From positions 1-12,440 of the forward strand of contig DAIUFE010000048.1 of the NCBI GenBank assembly GCA_036844765.1: a stretch of DNA of 12,440 nucleotides. Direction: 5' to 3'. The stretch comes from Thermocaproicibacter sp036844765 (lineage in GTDB: Bacteria; Bacillota; Clostridia; Oscillospirales; Acutalibacteraceae). Shown here piece after piece: positions 5,505 through 12,440 of this stretch. Made by a program: the position numbers and the translations under genes. Position 1 is the stretch's first letter. Each line of letters starts with the position of its first letter. The notes under the pieces were generated by a model. It made no database searches. It was given only the letters and a program-made list of their open reading frames with translations, and was not told the DNA's origin.

Positions 5505-6095
5505 ATCCTCGTCTTTCAGCGTTTTCGCCAGCTCCACAAACCGCTCGTAGCCGATCAGGCAGGTGAGCACGCCGGGGAGCGAGGCGGCGGAGAGATGCTC
5601 GGGCAGGTCCAGCTTCCGGAGCAGCGCGAGCCGTTTGCGGGCGCTGTTCGGTCCGCCGGAAAGCCCCGCGAGGTACAGGTCCGTCCGGGTGATCCCGCGC
5701 CCGGCGGGGGGACGCCCGTCGCAGGCGACGCCCGCGCGGCGCAGCGCCTCCAGGATCGCCCAGGAAGGCGCGCCCTCCACGCCGAGCTTGCCCTCGCGCG
5801 AGGGCCGCCGCTTGCGCTTTTCCTTGCCGAAGAGGTCCGGCAGATAAGCGTGCTTGATCTTTTCCGGCGGAATGGAGCCCGAAAGGTAGTGCCGGATCAG
5901 AAACCCGGCCGAATCGCTGTCCGTCAAAACCAGCAGGCCGCGCGCGTCCGCCAGGCGGCGCAGCAGGGCCATCTTCTGCTTGTCCCGGAAAATGCGGAAG
6001 CCGCCGGTTTCCAGAATCAGGCCGTCGATCAGCGAGGACAGGCGGATCCTGTCGTATTTTCCCTCGACGATTACGGCTTCGTTCACATGAATCAA
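5502..6095 (-). CDS. rnmV: Ribonuclease M5 (Toprim plus DUF4093)
   Basis: Endoribonuclease that, in Bacillus subtilis, matures 5S rRNA precursors on the ribosome. The 197-residue protein (the B. subtilis enzyme is about 186) has a Toprim domain with catalytic Glu in VIVEGKYD (E11) and the DxD pair in LTDSDSAG (D59, D61). A C-terminal DUF4093 segment follows, with GKLGVEGAP (102-110) and DLYLAGLSGGP (139-149). From memory these align with GVEHA and DLIHAGLIGGP in the B. subtilis protein. The basic stretch KEKRKRRPSREGK (91-103) would suit RNA contact. I chose the TTG at 6095: its stop-start overlap with holA (TTGA) is like the others in this operon, and AAAAGGAG lies about 10 nt upstream. The next in-frame start, GTG at 6086, would leave a spacer of about 19 nt. 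No rRNA gene is nearby. Confidence 0.88.
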   Translation of the reverse strand: MIHVNEAVIVEGKYDRIRLSSLIDGLILETGGFRIFRDKQKMALLRRLADARGLLVLTDSDSAGFLIRHYLSGSIPPEKIKHAYLPDLFGKEKRKRRPSREGKLGVEGAPSWAILEALRRAGVACDGRPPAGRGITRTDLYLAGLSGGPNSARKRLALLRKLDLPEHLSAASLPGVLTCLIGYERFVELAKTLKDED

Positions 6096-7141
6096 CCGGT
6101 TCTCTCTCCTTTTGCGATCCACAGCAGGCGGGCGACCAGAGCTTCCAGCACGGTCCTGCGGTCGCCGCGCGCGCTTTTGAGCGCGAGGTCCGCCTCCAGC
6201 AGGGCGCTCAGGCTCTCCCGCAGCATGGGGGTGGTGAACCGCCCGCTCAGGCGCTCCGCGTTCGTCAGGCGGAACTCCCTGCGCGCGTAGTCGAAGTATT
6301 TGGCCGGCTCCGTCGCGGGGAGGCCGCTCTGCACGGCGGCGCGCACCCGGTACAGGTCCAGATACGCCCCCGAGAGCACGGAGAGCACGGCGACCGGCTC
6401 CTCGTTCCGGTAAAACAGGCCGTCCAGGATCCCGTAGGCGCGGTCGCCGTTCCCCGCGAAGACGGCCTTGGAAAGGTCGAACACGCGCGCCTCCAGATTG
6501 CGGGTTGCGAGCAGCCCGACCGTCTGCGCGGAGATTTCGCCGGAGCCCGTGAAAGCGCAGAGCTTTTCGAGCTCGTTCAGGACCGTGCGCAGGTCCGTGC
6601 CGCAGGAATCGACCAGGCGGGCGGCGTTTTCGCGCGAAAGCGCGCATCCCCGCCGGGCCGCGCCCGCGCAGAGCATTCTTTCGAGCTGTGTCTGCGTGCG
6701 CCGGCGGAACCGCACGGCGGCGCCGGCCTTTTCGGCCAGCGCGATGAATTTTTTCCAGCCGCGGTCCCTGCGCTCGTCGATCTCGAGCGTGGGGAGCGAA
6801 AGCACCAGCACGCAGCTTTCCGGCAGGTCGTCCAAAAGCTGCCGGAGTTTGGCGGCCTCGCCCGCGCGCAGCGCAGGGACGTCGAGGTCGGAGACCGCGA
6901 CGCACTTCCGTTCCGCGAGCACCGGCAGCGCTTCGACCGCGGCGGCGATGTCGTCCACGCCGGCCCCGCCTTCGAGCTTCTGCCGGTTGAAGTCGCCCGG
7001 GCCGCCCGCGCCCGCCTTCGACAGAATCTTCTCCGCATAGGCCCCCACGAGGTATTTTTCCTCGCCGTACAGAAAATACAGCTTCTGAAAATCGGCGGCG
7101 GCGATCTGCTTTTTCAGCTCCGCTTCCGTGATCTCCGGCAT
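6092..7141 (-). CDS. holA: DNA polymerase III delta subunit
   Basis: Clamp-loader subunit that opens the beta sliding clamp. The 349-residue length is normal. It shows the N-terminal LYFLYGEEKYLVGAYAEKIL segment (21-40), the C-terminal part of the AAA+-like fold with SCGTDLRTVLNELEKL (179-194), and the characteristic VFDLSKAVFAGNGDRAYGIL (220-239) that begins the collar domain. As usual for delta there is no functional Walker A motif. The ATG at 7141 overlaps the comEC stop as TAATG, and GGGAGGG lies about 7 nt upstream within the comEC end. The gene end overlaps the start of the RNase M5 gene as TTGA. The comEC-holA pair is a common arrangement in Clostridia. The frame stays open far into comEC, but that extension is a shadow. 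Confidence 0.93.
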   Translation of the reverse strand: MPEITEAELKKQIAAADFQKLYFLYGEEKYLVGAYAEKILSKAGAGGPGDFNRQKLEGGAGVDDIAAAVEALPVLAERKCVAVSDLDVPALRAGEAAKLRQLLDDLPESCVLVLSLPTLEIDERRDRGWKKFIALAEKAGAAVRFRRRTQTQLERMLCAGAARRGCALSRENAARLVDSCGTDLRTVLNELEKLCAFTGSGEISAQTVGLLATRNLEARVFDLSKAVFAGNGDRAYGILDGLFYRNEEPVAVLSVLSGAYLDLYRVRAAVQSGLPATEPAKYFDYARREFRLTNAERLSGRFTTPMLRESLSALLEADLALKSARGDRRTVLEALVARLLWIAKGERTG

Positions 7142-9372
7142 TACTGCTCCCTCCCGACCGACAGGGTCCTGTTTCCTTTCAGCTCCAGCACCACGTTCCC
7201 GCGCCCGCCCGTCCAGACGCAGCGCCTCGACCGCACGGCCCGCTGCGCGGCGGCGAGGTCGTCCTCCTCCATCGCGAAGACCGTGCACAGCGCCGCGGGG
7301 GTCTCCCCGCCGGGCGGGGCGTCCGTCACCAGAAAATCCGGCTCCCGCCACTCCCGCGGCAAAGCGGCGGCGTCCGCCTCCGCCGGCAGCAACAGGACCG
7401 AAACGCCGCCCATGCGGATCCAGGCGGCCTCGGCCCCGCCGCACGAGCGCGTCTCCGCCGACGCGGCCCCACCCCAGAGCGACACCCGCGCGCTCTGCCG
7501 GTAGAGGACGCTCCGCCCGGCCCTCGCGGCGGCGCTCTGCCAGAAGCCGTCCACCCGGTTGCCTTCCTGCGCCACCGCGCACTCCGGCGGATACCGCCCG
7601 GCGAGGCCGGCGGCGCAGGAAAGCTCCTGCCGCCCGGGCGTGAGGACCGCGAGCGCGTCGAGCCGGCGGACGTTCTGCTCCTGCACGTAGGAAAGGACGG
7701 CGTTGGAATCGTACCCGCCGCACCCGATGACCGCCGCGTGCCCGTCCCGCGTGAGGACGGCGGCCACGCCCGTGCCGGAATCCAGCACCGCGAGGCGGAC
7801 CTCGCCGCGCCGGGGAATCTGGTACGACAGCACGCCCGCCAGCAGCACGAGGACGGAAAGGCACGCCGCCTGCGGCAGCAGCCGCTTCCCGCGGCCGAGC
7901 GCGAGCGCGGCGGCAAGCAGCAGCGCCGCCCCGCCCAGCCACAGGGGCACGAACCCCTGCGAAGCGGAAAACCCAGCCCCCGGCAGCCGGGCAAGCGCCG
8001 CGGCGCACGCGCGCATATACTTCGCCAGCAAACCCGCCGCCAGCGCGAACGGCATGGCGAGGAACGACTGCGGCAGAACCAGGTTCAGCACGGCCGCGGC
8101 GCCGCCGAAGGCGATCATCAGTGAGGAAGGGACCAGCTCCAGCAGATTGGCGAGCGGGGCGACGGCGGAGAGCGTGCCGAAGCTCAGCAGCACCACGGGC
8201 AGGGTGAACAGCGTGGCGGCGGCCGTCGTGGCCAGCACGCCGTCGGCCGCGCGCACCAGCGGCGACAGGGCGGGCACGCGGTCCAGCCGCGCGTTCAGGA
8301 AGCGCGCCGCCGGCCCGGCGAAGAGGACCAGCCCGAGCGTGGCGGAGAACGAGAGCAGCAGCCCTACGTCCGCGGCGGCGTACGGGTTGGAAAGACAGAT
8401 CAGCAGCGCCGAAACGCACAGCGAGTTGAGCGGGTCCGCCCGGCGCGAAAGGACCGGCGCCGCCAGGCAGAGCAGGCACATCACGCCGCTGCGCGTGACC
8501 GGCGGCACAAAGCAGGCGACGGCCATGAAGCCCAGCACCCCGCACCCCGCCGCCAGCGACGCCGCGCGTTTCGGAACATGCAGGAACAGCAGCAGGAGCA
8601 TCAGCAGCTCCGCGACGGTCGCCATATGCAGGCCGGAAACGGAGAGGATGTGCGAGACGCCGTCCGTGCGGAAATCGGCGACCAGGTCCTCGGAAAGGCC
8701 GTCCGTGTCCCCCAGCAGCACGCCGTTCAGCAGCGCCGCCTCGTCGGGCGGCAGCAGGGCGTCCACGGATCCCAGCAGGCGCTGCCGCAGCGTCAGCGCG
8801 TAGTAGTACGGCGGCCTGGAGACCGCCGGCAGGACCTGCACGTCCCCGCCCCCGGCCAGCGGGTACGCGAACAGCATCACGCCCTTCGAGGCGTAGTACC
8901 CGCGCGAGGAATAGCCCTCCCCGCCGGGCGGCAGGAACAGGTGGAACCGGCCGCGGACACGGGAATAAGGCCCCGCCTCCAGCGCGGCGGAGGAGGAGAT
9001 CCGGATTTTGAACCCGGCCGGGGCGCCCGCGCCCTCCGCGCGGTCGACCCGCGCAATATAGTACCACCGGCCGTACCGCCGCGACGGCAGCTCGCAGACG
9101 GTCGCCTCCACCTCGAGGTCCCGGCCGTCCAGCGCGCGGGGCGGCTCGACGGCGAAGCGGGTGTAAAGGCAGAAGGCCGCCAGGGACGCGGCCGCCGTGC
9201 AGAGCGCGAGCGGCACCGCCGCGGCCCGGCGCGTGCGCCGCCGGAGAAGCGAGGCGGCGGCCCCTGCAGCGCAGACCCAGAACAGGGCAAAGGAAATCTC
9301 CGCCCCGAAAAAGACGGCGGCCGCCAGCGTCAGCAGGGAACAAAACCCCACCAGCACGAGCGGCCGTTTCAT
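7141..9372 (-). CDS. comEC: ComEC/Rec2 DNA-uptake channel with degenerate C-terminal MBL-like domain
   Basis: Membrane channel that carries single-stranded transforming DNA into the cell. 743 residues in three parts. The N-terminal part has transmembrane helices (about 5-70) and a DUF4131/OB-like domain (about 75-185). The Competence domain (about 210-510) has the hallmark GVSHILSVSGLHMATV (238-253) and many membrane helices. The C-terminal part (about 524-740) is metallo-beta-lactamase-like, but its metal motifs are gone. VIGCGG (548-553) stands where families have a DGG, LTPGRQELS (577-585) replaces THxHxDH, and DAPPG (684-688) replaces HHGS. The ATG at 9372 has GGAGGGGG 8 nt upstream. It lies 23 bp after the phosphoribosyltransferase gene and overlaps holA by one base. 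The reading frame is intact, so this is not a pseudogene. No comEA or comFC is in the window. Confidence 0.92.
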   Translation of the reverse strand: MKRPLVLVGFCSLLTLAAAVFFGAEISFALFWVCAAGAAASLLRRRTRRAAAVPLALCTAAASLAAFCLYTRFAVEPPRALDGRDLEVEATVCELPSRRYGRWYYIARVDRAEGAGAPAGFKIRISSSAALEAGPYSRVRGRFHLFLPPGGEGYSSRGYYASKGVMLFAYPLAGGGDVQVLPAVSRPPYYYALTLRQRLLGSVDALLPPDEAALLNGVLLGDTDGLSEDLVADFRTDGVSHILSVSGLHMATVAELLMLLLLFLHVPKRAASLAAGCGVLGFMAVACFVPPVTRSGVMCLLCLAAPVLSRRADPLNSLCVSALLICLSNPYAAADVGLLLSFSATLGLVLFAGPAARFLNARLDRVPALSPLVRAADGVLATTAAATLFTLPVVLLSFGTLSAVAPLANLLELVPSSLMIAFGGAAAVLNLVLPQSFLAMPFALAAGLLAKYMRACAAALARLPGAGFSASQGFVPLWLGGAALLLAAALALGRGKRLLPQAACLSVLVLLAGVLSYQIPRRGEVRLAVLDSGTGVAAVLTRDGHAAVIGCGGYDSNAVLSYVQEQNVRRLDALAVLTPGRQELSCAAGLAGRYPPECAVAQEGNRVDGFWQSAAARAGRSVLYRQSARVSLWGGAASAETRSCGGAEAAWIRMGGVSVLLLPAEADAAALPREWREPDFLVTDAPPGGETPAALCTVFAMEEDDLAAAQRAVRSRRCVWTGGRGNVVLELKGNRTLSVGREQ

Positions 9373-9395
9373 GCGGAAGTCCCCCTCCGGTCCGT

Positions 9396-9938
9396 CTATT
9401 TGAAAAACAGGGGCAGCGGATTGAGATAGAGGATGTCGGTGCGGTCTTTCGCGTCCCCCTCGGCCAGCACGCACGCGCGGCCGACGATCTCGCCGCCGTA
9501 CCGCCTCACCAACTTCTCCATCGCGGCGAGGGATTCGCCGGTGCTGATCACGTCGTCGACGATCAGCACGCGCCTGCCGCGCAGGACCTTCTCGTCCTCT
9601 TCCGAAAGATAGAGACGCTGCATGTGGTCCGTCGTGATGGACTTGACCTCCACGTGAATGGGGTTGCGCATGTAGGCTTTGACGCTTTTGCGCGCGACGA
9701 CGTATTTTCTGCAGCCCTGCCGCGCCATTTCGTAGCAGAGCGGAATCCCCTTGGTCTCCGCGGTGACGACCACGTCATGCTCCGGGCATCGTTTCAGGAG
9801 CGCGGCGGCCGTTTTCTCCGTCAGCTCCACGTCGCCGAGCATGATGAACCCGGCGATATCGAGATGATCGTTGATGGGGCAGATGGGAAGTTCCCTTTCG
9901 CAACCCGCGATGGTCATTTTGTAGTATTTGCCGCTCAT
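9396..9938 (-). CDS. Adenine phosphoribosyltransferase-like protein
   Basis: Type I phosphoribosyltransferase of 180 residues, probably making AMP from adenine and PRPP. The PRPP-binding motif is VLIVDDVISTGES (124-136). Apt-like features are TAETKGIPL (59-67, at the position of the EARGF loop), VARKSVK (81-87, compare the Apt RKPGKL loop) and the C-terminal NPLPLF (173-178). I chose the ATG at 9938, giving MSGKYYKMTIAGCERELPIC, because relatives I remember begin this way. An in-frame ATG at 9989 lies inside the HIT gene and adds 17 unlikely residues. The ribosome binding site is weak (AAAGG, 14 nt upstream), the poorest in the operon, so expression may depend on the upstream HIT gene 35 bp away. 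Xanthine or guanine could be the substrate; adenine is favoured by the motifs and by mtnN and pap in the same unit. Confidence 0.8.
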   Translation of the reverse strand: MSGKYYKMTIAGCERELPICPINDHLDIAGFIMLGDVELTEKTAAALLKRCPEHDVVVTAETKGIPLCYEMARQGCRKYVVARKSVKAYMRNPIHVEVKSITTDHMQRLYLSEEDEKVLRGRRVLIVDDVISTGESLAAMEKLVRRYGGEIVGRACVLAEGDAKDRTDILYLNPLPLFFK

Positions 9939-9973
9939 GGTGAACCAACCGACCTTTCCGTTTTTGAGGGCCC

Positions 9974-10312
9974 TCAGCCCGGAGGCCATTTCATCGAGCG
10001 CCCGCCGAGCAGGTGGAAATGCAGGTGCGGGACCGACTGGCCGCCGTCTTTGCCGGCGTTGCAGACGATGCGGAACCCGGAATCGAGGTGATTCTGCGCC
10101 GCGAGCTTCGCGGCCACCTCGTAGATATGGGCCACGACCGCGCTGTTCTCCGGCGTGATGTCGGCGGCGGAAGCGATGTGCCGCTTCGGAATGATGAGGA
10201 TGTGCACGGGGGCCTGCGGCTCCAGGTCGTAAAAAGCCAGGACCTCGCCGTCCTCGTACGCTTTTTTGCTCGGGATCTCTCCCCTTGCGATCTTACAGAA
10301 AACGCAGTCCAT
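9974..10312 (-). CDS. HIT family (HINT-like) nucleoside-phosphoramidate hydrolase
   Basis: Small cytoplasmic protein of 112 residues with the HIT motif HLHFHLL (96-102). H98 and H100 fit the catalytic triad, and the nucleophile should be H98 by family pattern. The N-terminus MDCVFCKIARGEIPS is the usual HINT start, with C3 and C6 that may bind zinc. IPKRHIAS (41-48) matches the conserved internal segment. Family members hydrolyse AMP-lysine and other nucleoside-5'-phosphoramidates, including those formed by aminoacyl-tRNA synthetases, so its place just downstream of alaS is notable. The ATG at 10312 has AAGGAGG 7 nt upstream. The C-terminus (GGRSMKWPPG) is short but typical of bacterial HINT proteins. 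It is the first gene behind the promoter at 10352-10380. The specific substrate is not known. Confidence 0.93.
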   Translation of the reverse strand: MDCVFCKIARGEIPSKKAYEDGEVLAFYDLEPQAPVHILIIPKRHIASAADITPENSAVVAHIYEVAAKLAAQNHLDSGFRIVCNAGKDGGQSVPHLHFHLLGGRSMKWPPG

Positions 10313-10351
10313 GCCGGAACCTCCTTCTGCGAACCGACGGCAACCGTATTG

Positions 10352-10380
10352 ATTATAATCTTATTTTACCATATTGGCAA
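10352..10380 (-). promoter_or_regulatory. Sigma-A promoter for HIT operon, across the end of alaS
   Basis: On the minus strand TTGCCA (10380-10375), a 17-bp spacer and TATAAT (10357-10352) give five of six and six of six consensus bases. The -35 lies within the last alaS codons and the -10 just after its TAA (10363-10361). The -10 is the centre of the palindrome GATTATAATC (10351-10360). The start near 10345 gives a leader of about 33 nt to the HIT ATG. Confidence 0.75.
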
Positions 10381-12440
10381 CGATTTTCTCCACGCCGGCC
10401 AGCGCGGCGTCGAGGCGGGAGAGGTCCTTCACGCCGGCCATGGCGCTTTCCGGCCGGCCGCCGCCGCCGCCCCCGGCCAGGGCTGCGGCCTCGCGGACGA
10501 TTTTGCCCGCGTGGGCGCCCTTGTTCCGCGCGGCTTCCCCGGCACAGGCCGCAAGGCCGGCCTTCCCGCCGGAAACGCCCGCCAGCACGGCCACGCAGTC
10601 CGGCGACCGCTTCAGCAGTTCGTCGCACATCAGGCGCAGCGCGGCGGGCTCCACGCCCGCGAACTTCGCGGTGATCACCCGCACGCCGCCCACGTCCTTC
10701 GCCCTCCCCATCAGGCCGTCCGCCTGGACGGCGGCCAGCCTGGCGCTCAGGGATTCGACCGCGCGGTCCTTTTCCTTCAGCTCGGCCTGGGCCTGCTCCG
10801 CCCGGCGGACCAGCTCGGAGGGGCTGCCGGCCTTCAGCGCGGCGGCGGCGCGGTCCAGCTCGTCCAGCGTACGGTTCAGCAGGGCGAGCACGTTGGCGCC
10901 CGTGACGGCCTCGATGCGGCGGACGCCCGCGGCGACGGAGCTTTCGGAGACGATCTTGAACAGGCCGATGCGCGCCGTGTTGGAGACGTGCGTGCCGCCG
11001 CAGAATTCCTTCGAGAAATCGCCCGCCGAGACCACGCGGACCACGGCGCCGTACTTTTCGCCGAACAAAGCCATCGCGCCGAGTTTTTTGGCCTCCTCGA
11101 CCGGCATCTCGCGGCACTCGACCGGCAGCGCGTCGAAAATCGCCCCGTTGACGAGGTCCTCCGTTTTTTTGAGCTCCTCCTTCGTCATCGCGGCGAAGTG
11201 GGTGAAGTCGAACCGGAGAACCTTTTCGTCGACGTGCTGGCCCGCCTGCTCGACGTGCGCGCCCAGCACGCGGCGCAGGGCGGCCTGCAGCAGGTGCGCA
11301 CCGGTGTGGTTGCGCATGATCGCCCCGCGGCGCCCGATATCCACCGCGGCGCGCACGGTCTCGCCGACGCGGACCTCGCCCGCCCGCACGGTGCAGCGGT
11401 GCAGGAAGTTCTTCGCGCGGTTCTTGGTCGTGTCCGTCACGGCGAGCACGGCGTCGTCCGATTCGAGGGTGCCGGTATCCCCGACCTGGCCGCCGCCCTC
11501 GCCGTAGAACACGGTGCGGTCCAGCACCAGCACCGCCTCGTCGCCCGCCGTGGCGGAATCCGCGCGCCCGCCGTCCTTCAGGATGGCGAGCACCTTCGCG
11601 TCGGTCTCAAGCTTGTCGTAGCCCAGGAATTCCGTCCCGGGCACGCCGTCCAGCAGCGAGCTCTCGCCCGCCCAGGCGTCTGCCCCGGCGTTGCGGCGCG
11701 CGGCGCGCGCGCGCTCCCGCTGCTCGCGCATCAGCTTTTGGAAGGTCTCCTCGTCCACGGTCAGGCCGCGCTCCGCGACGATCTCCTTCGTGAGGTCGAT
11801 CGGGAAACCGTAGGTGTCGCTCAGCCGGAACGCGTCGGCGCCGGAGAACGTCTTCGCGCCGGTCTTGACGGCGCTGTCCATATAGCCATTGAGGAGCTGG
11901 AGGCCCTGGTCGATCGTCCGGGCGAAGCTCTCCTCCTCCACGCGGATCAGCTTGACGATGCGGTCGCGCCGCTCGGCGAGCTCGGGGTAGGCGGCCTCGT
12001 TCTCATGGATCACGGTGTCCGCGACCTGGTAGAGGAACGTGTCGCGGATGCCGAGCAGGCGGCCGTGGCGCGCGGCGCGGCGCAGCAGGCGGCGCAGCAC
12101 GTAGCCCCGCCCTTCGTTGGAGGGCATCACGCCGTCGGCGATGAGGAAGGTCGTGGAGCGGATGTGGTCGGTGATCACGCGCAGCGAGACGTCCCGGCGG
12201 GGGTCCTCGCCGTATTGCACGCCCGCGATGCGCATCACGTGCTTCATGATGTTCTGGATCGTGTCGACCAGGAACAGGTTGTCCACGCCCTGCATGATGC
12301 AGGCGAGGCGCTCGAGGCCCATGCCGGTGTCGATGTTCGGGTGCTCCATCGGCGGGTAGTGGCCCTTGCCGTCGCTGTCGAACTGCGAGAACACGACGTT
12401 CCAGAACTCGACGTAGCGGTCGCAGTCGCAGCCCACGCCG
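10361..12440 (-). CDS. alaS: Alanyl-tRNA synthetase, C-terminal part (5' end outside window)
   Basis: Charges tRNA-Ala and clears Ser/Gly mischarges. 693 codons are visible; the N-terminal part of the catalytic domain, roughly the first fifth of a normal enzyme of about 870-880 residues, lies beyond the right edge. Numbering from the GTG at 12436, which is an internal valine codon and not the start: YVEFWNVVFSQF (8-19) and NIDTGMGLERL (34-44) belong to the class II catalytic core. The tRNA-recognition helices run from about 60 to 240. The editing domain has the zinc motif HTGAH (H377, H381) and CGGTH (C479, H483). The C-Ala/DHHA1 domain has the Gly-rich segment GGGGGGRPESAMAG (655-668) and ends LDAALAGVEKIVANMVK. 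No intrinsic terminator follows the TAA, so read-through into the HIT gene is likely. Confidence 0.96.
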   Translation of the reverse strand, partial: GVGCDCDRYVEFWNVVFSQFDSDGKGHYPPMEHPNIDTGMGLERLACIMQGVDNLFLVDTIQNIMKHVMRIAGVQYGEDPRRDVSLRVITDHIRSTTFLIADGVMPSNEGRGYVLRRLLRRAARHGRLLGIRDTFLYQVADTVIHENEAAYPELAERRDRIVKLIRVEEESFARTIDQGLQLLNGYMDSAVKTGAKTFSGADAFRLSDTYGFPIDLTKEIVAERGLTVDEETFQKLMREQRERARAARRNAGADAWAGESSLLDGVPGTEFLGYDKLETDAKVLAILKDGGRADSATAGDEAVLVLDRTVFYGEGGGQVGDTGTLESDDAVLAVTDTTKNRAKNFLHRCTVRAGEVRVGETVRAAVDIGRRGAIMRNHTGAHLLQAALRRVLGAHVEQAGQHVDEKVLRFDFTHFAAMTKEELKKTEDLVNGAIFDALPVECREMPVEEAKKLGAMALFGEKYGAVVRVVSAGDFSKEFCGGTHVSNTARIGLFKIVSESSVAAGVRRIEAVTGANVLALLNRTLDELDRAAAALKAGSPSELVRRAEQAQAELKEKDRAVESLSARLAAVQADGLMGRAKDVGGVRVITAKFAGVEPAALRLMCDELLKRSPDCVAVLAGVSGGKAGLAACAGEAARNKGAHAGKIVREAAALAGGGGGGRPESAMAGVKDLSRLDAALAGVEKIVANMVK

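Noticed and set aside
4031..5566. 511-codon plus-strand frame antisense to pap
   Set aside because: It mirrors the two PPK2 domains base for base, has no ribosome binding site, and its composition is typical of a shadow frame.
7142..9343. Upstream extension of the holA frame to over 1000 codons
   Set aside because: The part above 7141 is an Arg/Gly/Ala-rich shadow of comEC. holA has its own ATG and ribosome binding site at the comEC stop.
9939..9989. In-frame ATG at 9989 as start of the phosphoribosyltransferase gene
   Set aside because: It lies inside the HIT gene without a ribosome binding site and adds 17 residues that do not resemble the family N-terminus.
1..12440. CRISPR array, insertion sequence, phage genes, tRNA or rRNA
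   Set aside because: I found no evenly spaced repeats, transposase, terminal inverted repeats, integrase or recognisable tRNA cloverleaf. Apart from 1465-2634 the genes are ordinary chromosomal ones.

Overview
This is a GC-rich window (AT-rich only between genes). Gene content and order point to a high-GC anaerobic Firmicute of class Clostridia, possibly an Oscillospiraceae/Ruminococcaceae-type gut bacterium. The evidence is an RNase M5 with the Toprim plus DUF4093 layout, a comEC-holA pair, a tandem-domain PPK2, potA-potB with no gap, and strong GGAGG-type ribosome binding sites. The taxonomic call is inference; no rRNA or other marker is present.

Layout. Nearly all genes lie on the minus strand. 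From the right edge leftward they are: the C-terminal part of alaS (10361-12440, cut by the window), a HIT hydrolase, an adenine-phosphoribosyltransferase-like gene, comEC, holA, an RNase M5 gene, a two-domain polyphosphate kinase 2 (pap), mtnN, and a cyclase-family (KynB-like) metal hydrolase ending at 2635. Gaps are short or negative (TAATG, TTGA and GTGA overlaps), so HIT through cyclase looks like one long transcription unit. A near-consensus sigma-A promoter for it sits across the 3' end of alaS (10352-10380). At the left edge potA and the first 110 codons of potB form a separate polyamine-import operon, with a near-consensus promoter (1636-1664) and a leader of about 165 nt that can fold.

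The stretch 1465-2634 is the least explained part. It holds one small plus-strand gene (1870-2058, 62 aa, unknown) with an ideal ribosome binding site. It also holds two candidate small RNAs. One is on the plus strand (about 2173-2297): a -10-like hexamer inside a perfect inverted repeat, TTCAMA-type repeats upstream, a pyrimidine-rich body and a textbook terminator. The other is on the minus strand (about 2565-2459): a TATAAT hexamer, a 10-bp 5' hairpin, a linker with two C-rich anti-Shine-Dalgarno-like motifs, and a terminator. Neither matched an RNA family I recognise.

How the genes fit together (inference). Several products form a possible adenine salvage chain. MtnN releases adenine from methylthioadenosine, a by-product of spermidine synthesis. 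The phosphoribosyltransferase would convert adenine to AMP, and Pap would phosphorylate AMP to ADP with polyphosphate. The HIT protein belongs to a family that hydrolyses nucleoside-5'-phosphoramidates. The divergence of interest inside a known family is ComEC, whose C-terminal metallo-beta-lactamase-like domain has lost all the metal-binding motifs I can look for.
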